Part shown: in pieces, positions 43,391 to 53,396 of the stretch
Layout: the number at the start of each line of letters is the position of its first letter
Numbering within the stretch: position 1 is the first letter of the stretch
From: Pseudomonadota bacterium
Lineage (GTDB): Bacteria > Pseudomonadota > Gammaproteobacteria > JAKAQQ01
Reading direction: 5' to 3'
NCBI GenBank assembly: GCA_027365475.1
Contig: DAHXNI010000017.1
Span: forward strand, 1 to 59,537
DNA length: 59,537 nucleotides
Position numbers and translations under genes: made by a program
Notes under the pieces: generated by a model
Seen by the model: only the letters and a program-made list of their open reading frames with translations
What the model was told of the DNA's origin: nothing
Database searches by the model: none

Positions 43391-44080
43391 TCACCAGATC
43401 GCCGGTGCCCAGTTCTCCTCAAGCCCTTTCTTGTTGAGCGCACCGACGCGTACCACGCTGGGGCTGATGTAGTAATAAGGGGGAACGGGCAGGTTGAGCG
43501 GCGCAGGCGATCCCTTGAGGACCCGACCGGCCAGATCGTACATCGATCCATGGCAGGGGCAGTGGAATCCGCCCTTCCAAGACGGTCCGAGCGATCCTCC
43601 GGGTTTGGGGACGTAATCCGGGATGCAGCCTAAATGGGTACAGATGCCGATTAGAACCAGATACTCTTTTTCAATGGAGCGCCAGTAGTCATATACTCCC
43701 TTTGCCATGCCCGGCGGCTGTTGAGGCTGACGGTTGTGAGGATCCTTGAGTGACGGGTCTATCTCCGGGAGAACGGCGAGCTGCTCCGGAGTTCTCCGAA
43801 GTACCCAGGCAGGTTTGTGACGCCAGAGTACCGTGATGAGTTCAGCCGGCCGGATTTTGCTGATATCGATATCGACAGGGCTTCCGGCTGCGACCGCCTT
43901 GCGGCTCGGATTCATTGACCCGATGAAAGGAACTGCGGCGGATGCGACCCCGATGGCGCCGACTACGGAGGTCGCCGTGATAAGAAAACGGCGTCGCTCG
44001 CGATCAATCGGCTCATTGGCGATTTCCGGCTTGGCATTCACTTGAGGCTCTGGGGGAAGGTTCAACGCGATATCCTCCAT
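43391..44080 (-). CDS. petA: ubiquinol-cytochrome c reductase iron-sulfur (Rieske) subunit
   Basis: A 229-residue Rieske protein. A Tat-type start ([26 protein letters not shown]) forms the membrane anchor. The [2Fe-2S] motifs CTHLGC and CPCHGS are complete, with SGPAP-like [14 protein letters not shown] after them. It moves electrons from quinol to cytochrome c1. Usually petA lies directly before petB; here it is on the opposite strand, beyond sspB, with its own upstream region. Confidence 0.94.
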   Translation of the reverse strand: MEDIALNLPPEPQVNAKPEIANEPIDRERRRFLITATSVVGAIGVASAAVPFIGSMNPSRKAVAAGSPVDIDISKIRPAELITVLWRHKPAWVLRRTPEQLAVLPEIDPSLKDPHNRQPQQPPGMAKGVYDYWRSIEKEYLVLIGICTHLGCIPDYVPKPGGSLGPSWKGGFHCPCHGSMYDLAGRVLKGSPAPLNLPVPPYYYISPSVVRVGALNKKGLEENWAPAIW

Positions 44081-44216
44081 CGAGGGGCGTGTTGCGGTAC
44101 ACGCAGGTCGTGGTCAATTATAAATTATTTGGGCCTGTACGTGTCTGAAACGCTCGTGGATCCGCCGGTCCCGCTTTCAGGTCACACGCGGAGACCCATA
44201 TTGAGGAGGTGTCGAC

Positions 44217-44735
44217 GTGGCGATTGAGGTTGTATCTGTGGATATCACGACACTGGCGGTCGATGCCATCGTGAATGCTGCCAATGACAGTCTTTTGGGG
44301 GGAGGCGGGGTTGATGGAGCGATCCATCGCCGGGCAGGACCCGAACTGCTTGCTGCCTGTCGCAGGATCGGCGGCTGCCCGACCGGGGAAGTGCGTCTCA
44401 CGCCCGGATTCAATCTGCCGGCCCGCTTCGTGATCCATGCCGTGGGTCCAATCTGGCAGGGCGGTGCGCGGGGAGAGGACATCTGCCTCGCCCAGGTTTA
44501 TGAGCAGGTCATGCGCACTGCCGTGAGCCAGGGGTTTCAGACCCTCGCGGTGCCTTGTATTTCAACGGGCGCTTATGGTTTCCCCAAACCACTGGCCTGT
44601 GAACTCGCTCTCCGGGTCATGGGCGACTATGAAGATCGCCTGTCCCGGATCCTCGCCGTCGTGTTCGACCGGGAGAACGAGCAGCTGTACCGCATGCGGC
44701 TCTCGTCCCGCGCACGTGGTCGCTCACGCCAATAA
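44217..44735 (+). CDS. macrodomain protein, O-acetyl-ADP-ribose deacetylase type
   Basis: A 172-residue YmdB-like macrodomain. [26 protein letters not shown] is the ADP-ribose pocket and catalytic Asn/Asp region. [25 protein letters not shown] and [12 protein letters not shown] complete the family signature. It should hydrolyse O-acetyl-ADP-ribose or ADP-ribosyl groups on proteins. GTG start with a strong AGGAGGT (44204-44210). It overlaps the convergent GST gene by 12 nt. Confidence 0.9.
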   Translation: MAIEVVSVDITTLAVDAIVNAANDSLLGGGGVDGAIHRRAGPELLAACRRIGGCPTGEVRLTPGFNLPARFVIHAVGPIWQGGARGEDICLAQVYEQVMRTAVSQGFQTLAVPCISTGAYGFPKPLACELALRVMGDYEDRLSRILAVVFDRENEQLYRMRLSSRARGRSRQ

Positions 44736-45389
44736 TGTCCGGGCCCGCTGAACCGATTCGTCAGCGCTTTGAGGCGCGGTCGGCGGGATGTTCATGCCGA
44801 TCTGGACCGCGGGTCTTTGGCCGATGCGCTCGAGCCAGTCCGCGAGCGCGTCAAGACCTGCAATCGAGATACCCGACCAGTCATGGCCACGGATCCAGGG
44901 GTAGGTGGCGATGTCCGCGATCGAGTAATCGCTGCCGCCTAAATAGGGAACCTTTTCGAGCCGGTGGTCGAGCACTTCGTAGAGTCTCCGGGTTTCACGC
45001 TGGTAGCGTTCGATGGCGTAGGGGATCTTCTCAGGTGCGTAGCGATGGAAGACGTTGGCCTGTCCCTGCATGGGCCCGATGCCGGCCATCTGGAAGAAAA
45101 GCCATTGGAGAACCACAGAACGGTCGCGGGGCTCCTCGGGCAGGAGCCGCTTCGTCTTCTCGGCTAGATAGACCAGAATCGCTCCCGACTCAAAGATCGC
45201 GAATGCACCTGCGCTTCGATCGATGAGAGTCGGAATGCGCCCGTTGGGATTGAGTGTGAGATAGGCGGGATCCTTCTGCTCACGCTTCGTGAGATCGAGT
45301 GCGTGGAGCACATAGGGCAGCCCGAGTTCCTCGAGCGCAATCGTGATTTTGCGTCCATTGGGTGTGGGTGCCGTATAAAGATCGTACAT
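44724..45389 (-). CDS. glutathione S-transferase family protein (YfcG-like)
   Basis: A 221-residue GST of the Nu/YfcG group. The N-terminal [19 protein letters not shown] has the Thr and Asn that replace Cys/Ser as thiolate-binding residues. [12 protein letters not shown] and [13 protein letters not shown] form the glutathione site. The helical C-terminal domain contains [17 protein letters not shown]. Enzymes of this group act as disulfide-bond oxidoreductases. GGGAG precedes ATG 45389. It lies 32 nt downstream of trpA, on the same strand. Confidence 0.85.
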   Translation of the reverse strand: MYDLYTAPTPNGRKITIALEELGLPYVLHALDLTKREQKDPAYLTLNPNGRIPTLIDRSAGAFAIFESGAILVYLAEKTKRLLPEEPRDRSVVLQWLFFQMAGIGPMQGQANVFHRYAPEKIPYAIERYQRETRRLYEVLDHRLEKVPYLGGSDYSIADIATYPWIRGHDWSGISIAGLDALADWLERIGQRPAVQIGMNIPPTAPQSADESVQRARTLLA

Positions 45390-45421
45390 AAGCAACTCCC
45401 GAGCTCGACTAATTGGATGTA

Positions 45422-46201
45422 TCAACGCTGGGTCGCCTGCCGCAGCTCCTGCAGGTAGGGCCTCAGGTCATGGGGGAGTCTCGCCTTTTCGATGAGACTC
45501 GATCCGACAATCACGCCGTCTGCACCAGCCTCAAGCATACGGCGGATATCACGAGGATTCGAGATGCCAAAGCCCACGAGCGCAGGAGGTGCCCCGAGAT
45601 CCCGAAGGCGGGTCAAAAGCTCAATCGAGGGACGTCCTGCAACGGTTTCCGTGCCGGTGATCCCGCTCCGACTGACTACATAAGTATACCCTCGAGTTTT
45701 GCGGGCGATTTGCTCAAGCGTTGGATCCGGTGCGTTCGGTGGAGCGATCAGGATCGGATCAATCCCCTGGGCGCAAGCTTGGGTGGCAAAGGGTTCAATC
45801 TCGGTAACCGGTACATCGGCCACAAGCACCGAGTCGACTCCCGCCTCCCGCACAGTCGCATAGAAGGCATCGACTCCCATGCGATAGATCAGATTCGCGT
45901 AGACGAGGAGTCCGATCGGCAGATCCGGATATTCAGTACGGATGGCGGTCACGATGGCGAGATTAGATGCCCGACAGGCACCTGCCGCGAGGGCCGCTTG
46001 GGAGGCCATCTGGATCAGGGGTCCGTCGGCGATGGGATCGGAGAACGGGAGTCCAAGTTCAAGTGCATCCGCGAACTCGAGCAGAGGGCGGATCCACTTG
46101 AGGGAGGTTTGTGGGCTCGGATAGCCCAGCACCGCGAACGGAACGAATGCCGCGCGGCCGCTTTTCCGGAGCCGGGAGAAAAGAGCCGGATAACGGGTCA
46201 T
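45422..46201 (-). CDS. trpA: tryptophan synthase alpha chain
   Basis: A 259-residue TIM barrel that cleaves indole-3-glycerol phosphate to indole. [19 protein letters not shown] starts it, [19 protein letters not shown] holds the catalytic Glu, and [11 protein letters not shown] the catalytic Asp. ATG 46201 overlaps the trpB stop. It is the last structural gene of the operon. Confidence 0.95.
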   Translation of the reverse strand: MTRYPALFSRLRKSGRAAFVPFAVLGYPSPQTSLKWIRPLLEFADALELGLPFSDPIADGPLIQMASQAALAAGACRASNLAIVTAIRTEYPDLPIGLLVYANLIYRMGVDAFYATVREAGVDSVLVADVPVTEIEPFATQACAQGIDPILIAPPNAPDPTLEQIARKTRGYTYVVSRSGITGTETVAGRPSIELLTRLRDLGAPPALVGFGISNPRDIRRMLEAGADGVIVGSSLIEKARLPHDLRPYLQELRQATQR

Positions 46202-47406
46202 GGCTGGCTTCGGTCGAGATGGGTTTGGACATGGGCGAGATCCTTGTCACCGCGTCCGGACAGGTTGACGAGAATCTTCTCCGGCTTTCGGTGTTCAGAG
46301 GCCATCCGCATGCAGTAGGCCAGTGCATGGGCTGACTCGAGCGCCGGGATGATGCCTTCCTCGCGTGACAGGCGTGCGAATGCAGCTAGGGCTTCGGTGT
46401 CGGTTGCCGAGACATAGTCGACGCGGCCCTGTTCGCCGAGAAAGACGTGCTCGGGGCCGACTCCCGGATAATCCAGTCCAGCCGAAATTGAATGGGATTC
46501 CAGGATCTGGCCTTCCTCGTCGGTCAATATCAGAGTTTCGGAACCATGGAGGATGCCGGGTTTGCCTCGGGCGATCGTTGCACCGTGGTGACCGGTCGCG
46601 AGCCCCTGACCTGCTGGCTCGACACCCACAAGTCGGGTTTTCGAATCGGCCAGGAAAGCTCTGAAGATGCCGATCGCATTCGAACCGCCGCCGACACAGG
46701 CGACCACGGCATCAGGCAGGTGACCGGTTTCCTCGAGCATCTGGGTCCGGGCTTCATCGCCGATCACGCGCTGGAATTCGCTCACCAGAGTCGGGAACGG
46801 ATGGGGACCAGCCACGGTACCTACGAGGTAATGCGTCTGATCGTAACTCGCCGCCCAGTCGCGCAGTGCCTCATTCATCGCGTCTTTGAGTGTCGCACTT
46901 CCCGAATCGACTGAAATCACTTCCGCACCGAAGAGTTTCATGCGGAAAACATTGGGCGCTTGTCGTTCGCAGTCTCTTCTGCCCATGTAGATCCGGACCG
47001 GGATCTGGAAGCGGGCACCGGCTAGGGCGACGGCCACGCCGTGCTGTCCGGCGCCGGTTTCGGCGATGATGCGTTTTTTGCCCATGCGTCGGGCGAGGAG
47101 CATCTGGGCCAGTACTTGGTTGGTTTTGTGGGCGCCGCCGTGCAGGAGGTCTTCACGCTTGAGGTAAATCTCAAGTCCCGATCCGTTGAGAAAGTTGGCG
47201 CAGCGGGTGATGGGCGTCGGTCGGCCCGCGAAGTGAGTGAGGAGATTGGAGAGTTCAGCCCGGAAATCCGGATCGCGGCGGGCGGAGTCGAACGCGAGCT
47301 CAAGCTGATCCAAGGCGGGTACCAGGATTTCCGGGACATAACGCCCACCCCAGCGGCCGAAACGGCCGGGGCGGGAAGATCCTGGAGAGAGGTTCGGCAC
47401 GCTCAT
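46198..47406 (-). CDS. trpB: tryptophan synthase beta chain
   Basis: A 402-residue PLP enzyme joining indole with serine. [17 protein letters not shown] opens it, the PLP lysine lies in [25 protein letters not shown] the active loop, and [12 protein letters not shown] the phosphate site. It is of the TrpB1 type that pairs with TrpA. Overlaps of 4 nt link it to trpCF and trpA. Confidence 0.96.
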   Translation of the reverse strand: MSVPNLSPGSSRPGRFGRWGGRYVPEILVPALDQLELAFDSARRDPDFRAELSNLLTHFAGRPTPITRCANFLNGSGLEIYLKREDLLHGGAHKTNQVLAQMLLARRMGKKRIIAETGAGQHGVAVALAGARFQIPVRIYMGRRDCERQAPNVFRMKLFGAEVISVDSGSATLKDAMNEALRDWAASYDQTHYLVGTVAGPHPFPTLVSEFQRVIGDEARTQMLEETGHLPDAVVACVGGGSNAIGIFRAFLADSKTRLVGVEPAGQGLATGHHGATIARGKPGILHGSETLILTDEEGQILESHSISAGLDYPGVGPEHVFLGEQGRVDYVSATDTEALAAFARLSREEGIIPALESAHALAYCMRMASEHRKPEKILVNLSGRGDKDLAHVQTHLDRSQP

Positions 47407-48779
47407 GTCACCACTCCACGTCGAGGAGGATAGGTATCCAGCCGGCTGAACAGCCGGGTGAGTTTAGGGATGTCTTTCACGCCGGGCGATGTCTCGACGC
47501 CCGAGTTGATGTCGATCATCCAGGCTTTGAGGGCGAGTGCTTCATCGATGTTGTTGTAATTGATTCCGCCCGCAATAATGGCCTCCCGGAGCGCAGGCCA
47601 CCTGCGTGCCGCAACGGGATCGAACGAGATGCCCGTCCCGCCAAAACGGGCATGGATCCGTGAATCGAGTACGAGACGATCTGCCGCGAAGTCTGAAGCA
47701 TGGACCGGCGCATGATCCCAGGGCAGAGCCTTCCAAATTGCGACATGTACCGGAAGCTTCGTCCGGAGTGCTTCAATGAAGGCTCGTGACTCCCCGCCAT
47801 GGAGCTGAATCGCCCCAAGTTCAAGTCTGTGGACGGCATCCAGCACAAACTCGGGCACTGGATCCTGGAAAATGCCGACCCATACAAGAGGTGCAGACTC
47901 CCGGATTGCTTTTGCCGCGTCAAGAGTGAGCCGACGGGGGGAGTGGGGAGTGAGATTGAGCCCCCCATGCGTTGCGCCGAGTCGGAATGACGCTTGTGCA
48001 TCTTCGGCGCGGGTGAGTCCGCAGACCTTGATCGAACCGCGGCGCAGCATCCGGGCAAGAAGATCCGTACGCGGGGTACGCATCAGGGCGCTTCCAACCA
48101 GAAAGCCGTCGACCTCGTGTGCGAGCGTCAGGATATCGTCCCGGGTTGCGATTCCGGACTCGGAGATGACCGGAATCGCGGGCGGAACCCGGGGCGCGAG
48201 AAAATGGGTGGTGCCGAGATCGACGGCCATGGTTTTGAGATTCCGGTTGTTGATCCCGATGCAATCCGCGCCGAGCCTGAGTGCTCGTTCCAGTTCGTGC
48301 TCGTCATGCACTTCGCTGATCGTATCGAGTCCGAGTTCGTTCGCCAGTTTCATGCATTCGCGATAGACGTCGTCCGCGAGAACCGAAAGCATGAGCAGGA
48401 CGGCATCAGCACCATAGCGGCGTGCTTCGAGGACTTCGTATGGATCGACCAGAATGTCCTTGCGGAGCAATGGCAAGCGGGTGCGCTCCCGCCAGGCGAG
48501 CAGGTCATCCAGGCTCCCCTGGAAAAAACGCGCTTCAGTGAGTACCGAGACCGCATGGGCCCATTCTGAATAAACGGTGGCCAGATGGTCGAGATCCATC
48601 TCGTTGCGCAGGATGCCTTGGGATGGTGAAGCGCGTTTGCACTCGAAAATAAAAAGATGCCCGTGCTCGCGTAGGCGCTTCTTTAAGGGATGGTGGCCGG
48701 GAGAGGTTTCTTTCTGCAAACTCGCCCACGGTATCTTTCGGCGTCGTTCGGCAACGACCGCACGTTTGTGCTCGATCAT
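47403..48779 (-). CDS. trpCF: bifunctional indole-3-glycerol-phosphate synthase / phosphoribosylanthranilate isomerase
   Basis: A 458-residue fusion like the E. coli enzyme. The TrpC domain (about residues 1-255) has [23 protein letters not shown] and ISESGI; the TrpF domain follows at [13 protein letters not shown] and contains [10 protein letters not shown] and AGGINYNN. It carries out two successive steps between phosphoribosylanthranilate and indoleglycerol phosphate. ATG 48779 lies 4 nt after the trpD stop; the longer frame is discounted. The fusion is typical of enterics. Confidence 0.95.
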   Translation of the reverse strand: MIEHKRAVVAERRRKIPWASLQKETSPGHHPLKKRLREHGHLFIFECKRASPSQGILRNEMDLDHLATVYSEWAHAVSVLTEARFFQGSLDDLLAWRERTRLPLLRKDILVDPYEVLEARRYGADAVLLMLSVLADDVYRECMKLANELGLDTISEVHDEHELERALRLGADCIGINNRNLKTMAVDLGTTHFLAPRVPPAIPVISESGIATRDDILTLAHEVDGFLVGSALMRTPRTDLLARMLRRGSIKVCGLTRAEDAQASFRLGATHGGLNLTPHSPRRLTLDAAKAIRESAPLVWVGIFQDPVPEFVLDAVHRLELGAIQLHGGESRAFIEALRTKLPVHVAIWKALPWDHAPVHASDFAADRLVLDSRIHARFGGTGISFDPVAARRWPALREAIIAGGINYNNIDEALALKAWMIDINSGVETSPGVKDIPKLTRLFSRLDTYPPRRGVVT

Positions 48780-48783
48780 CGCC

Positions 48784-49800
48784 TCAAGCACCACAGATGA
48801 CGCTCCGTGTAGCCAAGAGATGCTCCCGTGCGCGACCCTGGCGAAGCGCCTCATAGGCTGTCTCCACCCCCTCGCGCAGGTTGGCGGCCCGACCGGCGAT
48901 CCAGAGCAGCGCCCCGGTATTCAAGGCAACCGACCAGGCATATGCCGCGCGGCCGGATCCCGCGAGAAGTGCCTCAAGTTCACGCGCATTGGATACTGGA
49001 TCTGCACCATGCAGCGCCTCAATGGGGTAATGCGGTACCCCGAGCGACTGAGGGTCGAGGGTGAGCGTTTCGATACTGCCGGCGCGGAGGATGGCCATCT
49101 GGGTGGGGCCGTGGAGGGCGATCTCGTCCAGTCCTGCGCCGTGTACGACGGCTGCGGCTTTACACCCGATCCGGCCGAGTGCATGTGCCATGGGTAGAAT
49201 CCGTTTTGCATCATAGACTCCGACCAGCTGGAAGGGTGGACGTGCCGGGTTGACCAGTGGTCCGAGAAAGTTGAAGAGAGTCCTGATTCCGAGCGCGCGC
49301 CGGACTGGCATGGCATGCCGAAGTCCCGGATGGTAGTCTGGCGCGAACAAAAAACAGAAACCCGCTTCATCAAGACAGCGGCGGGAGATCTCGGGTGTGA
49401 GGGTGGTTGGGATGCCGAGTTTCTCGAATACATCCGCGGAACCGGTTTGCGAGGAGACCGAACGATTGCCGTGTTTTGCGATCGGAAGCCCGCAGGCAGG
49501 CGCGAGGAACGCTACAGCGGATGAAATGTTCAAAGTACCCTGGCCATCTCCGCCGGTTCCACAGCTGTCGCCAAAATCGTAGTCGGGACTCTTAAAGGGT
49601 TGCGCAAATTCGAGAAAAACACGCGCGGCCGATGCAATTTCCACACCGCTTTCCCCTTTGATCCGGAGGCCGACGAGGAGTGCTGCGAGCCTTGGGGGAT
49701 CGAGTTCACCCTGAACCAGCAATTCAAATAATGCGCCGATCTCGCCGGGTTCGAGATCGACACCGGCCAAGAGTTTCTCGAGGATCTGTCGGAAGTCCAT
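48784..49800 (-). CDS. trpD: anthranilate phosphoribosyltransferase
   Basis: A 338-residue enzyme, not fused to TrpG. GDSCGTGGDGQGTLNISSAVAF is the PRPP site, KHGNRSVSSQTGSADVFEKLG the loop that binds anthranilate, and LGPLVNPARP the Mg-binding region follow. It attaches ribose phosphate to anthranilate. ATG 49800 lies 10 nt after trpG. Confidence 0.95.
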   Translation of the reverse strand: MDFRQILEKLLAGVDLEPGEIGALFELLVQGELDPPRLAALLVGLRIKGESGVEIASAARVFLEFAQPFKSPDYDFGDSCGTGGDGQGTLNISSAVAFLAPACGLPIAKHGNRSVSSQTGSADVFEKLGIPTTLTPEISRRCLDEAGFCFLFAPDYHPGLRHAMPVRRALGIRTLFNFLGPLVNPARPPFQLVGVYDAKRILPMAHALGRIGCKAAAVVHGAGLDEIALHGPTQMAILRAGSIETLTLDPQSLGVPHYPIEALHGADPVSNARELEALLAGSGRAAYAWSVALNTGALLWIAGRAANLREGVETAYEALRQGRAREHLLATRSVICGA

Positions 49801-49810
49801 GGGGATTGGG

Positions 49811-50425
49811 CTATGGGTCTCGTGAGAAGCCATGTGCCCAGGCCATGATGCGTTCAATGATGACTCTACCCTGTGGGGTGAGAATCGATTCCGGATGGAA
49901 CTGGAGGCCGACCAAGGGATCGGTTTCATGACTCATCGCCATGGGGATTTTATGCCCCGCATCAAAGGTCCAGGCACGCAGTCGGAATCCCGGCGGGAGC
50001 GTATCGACGATGAGCGAATGATAGCGTCCGGCCGTAAATGGAGAGGGAAGCCCCGCAAAAAATCCCTCTCCATCATGAAACACCGGGGCCGGCTTTCCAT
50101 GGATCAGGGCGGGTGCCTGCCCGACCTTGCCTCCGAGGGAAGATGCGAGCGCCTGGTGTCCGAGACAGATGCCGAGAGTCGGTATCCGGCCACAGGTTGC
50201 ACGAATGAGATCCGGCAGGCATCCCGCTTCATCCGGATGACCCGGGCCGGGAGAAAGCGCGAGGAGGGTCGGGTGGATTTCATCCAGGCGCTGGAGAAGG
50301 TGGTCGGTGGGGGTGTCATTGCGCCAGATCTCGACCGTTGCTCCGATCGACCGAAACTCGTCGACCAGGTTATAGGTGAAAGAATCGAAGTTGTCGACGA
50401 AAAGAACGTGATACTCAGCTCGCAT
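49811..50425 (-). CDS. trpG: anthranilate synthase glutamine amidotransferase component
   Basis: A 204-residue class I amidotransferase. DNFDSFTYNL is the typical start, SPGPGHPDEAG follows, the catalytic Cys is in LGICLGHQAL, and His and Glu are in LQFHPES. It supplies ammonia to TrpE. It overlaps the trpE stop by 11 nt, so the two subunits are coupled. Confidence 0.95.
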   Translation of the reverse strand: MRAEYHVLFVDNFDSFTYNLVDEFRSIGATVEIWRNDTPTDHLLQRLDEIHPTLLALSPGPGHPDEAGCLPDLIRATCGRIPTLGICLGHQALASSLGGKVGQAPALIHGKPAPVFHDGEGFFAGLPSPFTAGRYHSLIVDTLPPGFRLRAWTFDAGHKIPMAMSHETDPLVGLQFHPESILTPQGRVIIERIMAWAHGFSRDP

Positions 50426-52019
50426 CCGATGTACCCTCCCGCGCCTGTGTGATGGCTGCCAGTACGGCTTCCGCCTTGCGGCGGGTTTCGTGGCATTCCT
50501 CGATCGGATCGGAATCCGCGACCACTCCGCAACCGGCCTGAACCCAGGCAAGGCTGTCTTCGACCCAGGCTGAGCGAATCACGATAGCCGTATCCAGGTT
50601 CCCCAAGGCGTCGAGATAGCCCACGGCCCCTCCATAAGGGCCGCGCGGGTAGCGTTCCATTTTCCTCAGGATTTGCATCGCCCGGATCTTGGGTGCCCCG
50701 GTCAGGGTGCCCATGTTGAGCGAGGCCTGATAGGCATGGAGTGCATCGAGTCCTGCCCGAAGTTTACCCCTGACACGCGAGACGAGGTGCATGACGTGGG
50801 AGTAGCGCTCGATGGCCATGAGCTCGGGAACGGTCCGGCTCCCGGGTTCCGAAACGCGTGCTACGTCGTTACGGGCGAGGTCAATGAGCATCGCGTGTTC
50901 GGCGAGTTCTTTGGTATTCAGGCGGAGTTCAAGTTCGAGGCGACTATCCCGCTCCACGTCGAGGCTCCCGTCGGGATTCAGCGCACGTCCCCGGGTACCG
51001 GCGATAGGCCGGATCTCGACCGTGTGTTCGGCTGCGCGGATTTTAAGCGCGCTTTCGGGGGAAGCTCCGAAGAGGGTCGAGACGCCTTCCTCCAAGTAGA
51101 ACATGTAGGGGCTGGGATTGAGGCTACGGAGTTCGGCATACGCCTTGAGTGGATCCGGGCAGATGGTCTCGAAGCGGCGGGAGGGGACGATTTGGAACAC
51201 CTCTCCCCGGTCGATTTCCTTCTTGAGTGCAGCAACCGTGCGGGCGAAGTCCGCGTCCTCCGTGACCACATGGTAGTTTTGGGCCTGGATCCTCCGCGGG
51301 TGCGAATGGGTTTTTGCGCCGGGAGTATCCTGAATGACCTGCTCAAGTTCGCTGAGACGGCGTCGTGCACTGAGCTCAAGGTCTGGCGGCGGATGATCGC
51401 CGAAGACCACCGTCGTTACGGTGGTCGTTCCGTGGCTGTGATCGATCAGGATACGGCTTTCGCAAAGATAGAAGGCATAATCCGGCCGGTTGCGATCAGC
51501 CGAAGCGCGAGGCGGGAGTGGCTCGAACCGGTCGACAAAATCATATGCGAAAGTGCCGAAGGCGTGGACGCTCTCGAGCGCGCGGGGATCTGCACTCCAG
51601 CTCCAGACGAGCGAGCGAAGCGGATCCAGTGGGCTCGGGGCGTTGAGGCGGGTCTCCTCATCCAGGTCGGTTGCTCGAACCGGAAGCGGGAAGATGACCC
51701 CTTGGCGACTGTCTCCCTGTGCTCCACCCGTCCAGCCGCTTTCGATCAGAGACTGGATCGCATGGCGTCCATTCGCGCTCAGGGGTTCCCAGACGACTTG
51801 ATTGGCGGCCAATTGGCACGAAACGGCCGTATCAACATAGATCAGACTCTGCGCATCGGCGGAAGCGGTGCGATCCGCAGTTTCAAAAAGCGCACGGGGA
51901 AGTTTGGGTGCAGCCGCGCGCAAGTGGCTGAACAGGGTGAGCGGATCCGGAAGATGGGTGAGGCGCCTGGAGAGGATATGCAGCCGGGGTTTGTGAGGCA
52001 TGGAGCGAGGCGTATTCAT
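50415..52019 (-). CDS. trpE: anthranilate synthase component I
   Basis: A 534-residue chorismate-using enzyme that reads very much like the enteric TrpE. It has [49 protein letters not shown] and GASPES. The feedback-inhibition LLES position reads LFET (about residues 44-47), so tryptophan inhibition may be altered. ATG 52019 overlaps the aroF stop by 4 nt; the frame to 52265 is ignored because it lies within aroF. Confidence 0.95.
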   Translation of the reverse strand: MNTPRSMPHKPRLHILSRRLTHLPDPLTLFSHLRAAAPKLPRALFETADRTASADAQSLIYVDTAVSCQLAANQVVWEPLSANGRHAIQSLIESGWTGGAQGDSRQGVIFPLPVRATDLDEETRLNAPSPLDPLRSLVWSWSADPRALESVHAFGTFAYDFVDRFEPLPPRASADRNRPDYAFYLCESRILIDHSHGTTTVTTVVFGDHPPPDLELSARRRLSELEQVIQDTPGAKTHSHPRRIQAQNYHVVTEDADFARTVAALKKEIDRGEVFQIVPSRRFETICPDPLKAYAELRSLNPSPYMFYLEEGVSTLFGASPESALKIRAAEHTVEIRPIAGTRGRALNPDGSLDVERDSRLELELRLNTKELAEHAMLIDLARNDVARVSEPGSRTVPELMAIERYSHVMHLVSRVRGKLRAGLDALHAYQASLNMGTLTGAPKIRAMQILRKMERYPRGPYGGAVGYLDALGNLDTAIVIRSAWVEDSLAWVQAGCGVVADSDPIEECHETRRKAEAVLAAITQAREGTSDAS

Positions 52020-53026
52020 GGCATGTGCCGTCCGATCACTTCGGCCAGGGAACGCAGCTCTCGCATGAGACGAGAGAAAGCTTCGGGTGTGAGCGATTGC
52101 CGTCCGTCCGACCAGGCATGGGTGGGGTCCGGGTGGACCTCGATCAGGAGACCATCGGCCCCGACCGCGAGTGCTGCCTTGCTCAACGGTGGAACCAGCT
52201 CCGCGAGTCCCGTCCCATGGGAGGGATCGACCAGAACCGGCAGATGGGTTTTGTTTTTGAGCCATGCCACGGCATTCAGGTCAAGTGTGTTTCGAGTGGC
52301 GGTTTCGAAAGTACGGATCCCCCGCTCGCAGAGAATCACCTGATCGTTCCCGGCATTGACAATGTATTCGGCCGCGAGGAGCAGTTCTTCGAGCGTGGCC
52401 GAAAGGCCACGCTTCAGGATCACGGGCAGGGTCTGGGAGCCAACCGTCTTGAGGAGCGAAAAGTTTTGCATGTTGCGGGCTCCGACCTGGAGCGCCTGAA
52501 CATGCGCCGCAAGGTGCGGCAAATCCTGGGCATCCATGATTTCGCTCACAACCGGTAAACCGTATCGGGATCCCGCATCCGACAGCATCACGAGCCCCTG
52601 GATGCCATGCCCCTGAAAGCTGTATGGGCTCGACCGCGGCTTGTAGGCACCTCCCCGGAGGCCATGGGCACCGGCTGCGCGGATTTGGGACGCGATGGTT
52701 TGCATCTGTTCCGGGGTCTCGACAGCGCAGGGGCCGCCAATCACGACGAATGCATCACCGCCCACCGTAAGGGATCCGATCGAAACAAGGGTGTCATGCG
52801 GGTGGAGTGCGCGGGCAACCCGCTTGTAGGGCGCTTCGTCCCGGATCAGTTCTTCGACATAGGGGTGGGAAGCAAAGCGTTCGGCGGCGTGGGGGGGGCC
52901 GACCAGTGCAAAGGCGCGCCGGTCCAAACCGGGTAGTGCCACCACTTCGAGATGGGCATTTTTCAGCTCATCAATGAAGCGGTTCTGCGCTTCGGGATCG
53001 AGATCCGGTTTCAGGACGACGTACAT
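52016..53026 (-). CDS. aroF: 3-deoxy-7-phosphoheptulonate synthase (DAHP synthase, type I-beta)
   Basis: A 336-residue enzyme joining PEP and erythrose 4-phosphate at the start of the shikimate pathway. The N-terminal 70 or so residues form the ferredoxin-like regulatory domain of the Thermotoga type. The barrel has [41 protein letters not shown] and VDPSHGTG. It leads the tryptophan operon, just after an attenuator, so part of the shikimate flux is tied to tryptophan demand. GAGGG precedes the start. Confidence 0.93.
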   Translation of the reverse strand: MYVVLKPDLDPEAQNRFIDELKNAHLEVVALPGLDRRAFALVGPPHAAERFASHPYVEELIRDEAPYKRVARALHPHDTLVSIGSLTVGGDAFVVIGGPCAVETPEQMQTIASQIRAAGAHGLRGGAYKPRSSPYSFQGHGIQGLVMLSDAGSRYGLPVVSEIMDAQDLPHLAAHVQALQVGARNMQNFSLLKTVGSQTLPVILKRGLSATLEELLLAAEYIVNAGNDQVILCERGIRTFETATRNTLDLNAVAWLKNKTHLPVLVDPSHGTGLAELVPPLSKAALAVGADGLLIEVHPDPTHAWSDGRQSLTPEAFSRLMRELRSLAEVIGRHMP

Positions 53027-53047
53027 GAAGATGGACCCTCAAAAGCA

Positions 53048-53071
53048 GACGGCCCGCAGAAGCGGGCCGTC
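53048..53071 (-). terminator. trp attenuator terminator hairpin
   Basis: A perfect 10-bp GC stem (GACGGCCCGC with GCGGGCCGTC) and a 4-nt loop, followed on the minus strand by TGCTTTT, ends about 20 nt before the aroF start. An intrinsic terminator in a leader is the hallmark of attenuation. The U-run is short and interrupted, so its efficiency is uncertain. Confidence 0.75.
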
Positions 53072-53097
53072 CAGAAAGTGAAAACGGAATGCCCGCT
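53061..53097 (-). promoter_or_regulatory. antiterminator pairing of the trp attenuator
   Basis: AGCGGGC (53097-53091), which overlaps the leader-peptide stop codon, can pair with GCCCGCT (53067-53061), part of the terminator stem. The two structures exclude each other. A ribosome stalled on the tandem Trp codons 17 nt upstream would leave the first arm free and let the antiterminator form. Confidence 0.65.
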
Positions 53098-53233
53098 AGG
53101 CTGGGTTGAGGCACCACCATCCCGATGCAAAGGGGGTGGCAGGACGCGACGTAACGCCCGTCCAAAACCGCTCGGGTACACCGCGAGGTGCAGATCCGGG
53201 CTGGCGATAGTGCGGGGCGAGCTGATCAACCAT
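53096..53233 (-). CDS. trpL: trp operon leader peptide
   Basis: A 45-codon frame from ATG 53233 to TAG 53096 ending in ASGWWCLNPA. The tandem TGG codons (53119-53114) and a third Trp earlier (ERFWTG) lie just before the attenuator hairpins. The ATG coincides with the predicted transcription start, so no ribosome-binding site is present and the message may be leaderless. It is longer than enteric leader peptides (14 codons in E. coli). The evidence is the codons, the position and the hairpins; a frame of this length could in part be chance. Confidence 0.65.
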   Translation of the reverse strand: MVDQLAPHYRQPGSAPRGVPERFWTGVTSRPATPFASGWWCLNPA

Positions 53234-53239
53234 GGCGCC

Positions 53240-53268
53240 AGAATAGAAACGAATCCCCCATTTGTCAA
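53240..53268 (-). promoter_or_regulatory. sigma-70 promoter for trpL-aroF-trp
   Basis: TTGACA (53268-53263), a 17-nt spacer and TATTCT (53245-53240): a near-consensus promoter. Counting 7 nt from the -10 gives a start at 53233, the A of the trpL ATG. No TrpR-like operator was recognised by eye. Confidence 0.75.
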
Positions 53269-53332
53269 GTTTCCCGTGTTCCACTCATCCGATATCGCAA
53301 AGCCTACGCGATTCAAACGCGATCGTTCTGCT

Positions 53333-53360
53333 ACCCGCTACATCGGTGACGGGTTTTTTT
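53333..53360 (+). terminator. possible intrinsic terminator in the GT2 upstream region
   Basis: ACCCG and CGGGT, 12 nt apart, are followed by a run of seven T (53354-53360). The stem is short (5 bp). No plus-strand gene lies just upstream, so it would end only a short RNA started after about 53270. Confidence 0.35.
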
Positions 53361-53377
53361 GCGGTATGCTCAACCGG

Positions 53378-53396
53378 ACAGGGGGTTCCCTGTTTT
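53378..53396 (+). terminator. hairpin followed by T-run before the GT2 gene
   Basis: ACAGGG and CCCTGT form a perfect 6-bp stem with a 4-nt loop and four T. A second small hairpin (ACAGG/CCTGT, 53400-53415) follows. Together with the previous one they could act as leader attenuators for the glycosyltransferase genes or as RNA ends. Confidence 0.35.

Noticed and set aside
44081-44216. AT-rich patch (TATAAT/TATAAA) between petA and the macrodomain gene as a divergent promoter
   Set aside because: A -10 can be drawn on either strand but neither has an acceptable -35; a promoter here is likely but cannot be placed.
50673-52343. 556-residue plus-strand open frame opposite trpE and the start region of aroF
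   Set aside because: It mirrors the codon structure of trpE on the other strand; high-GC third positions keep the antisense frame free of stops. No motifs or signals were seen.
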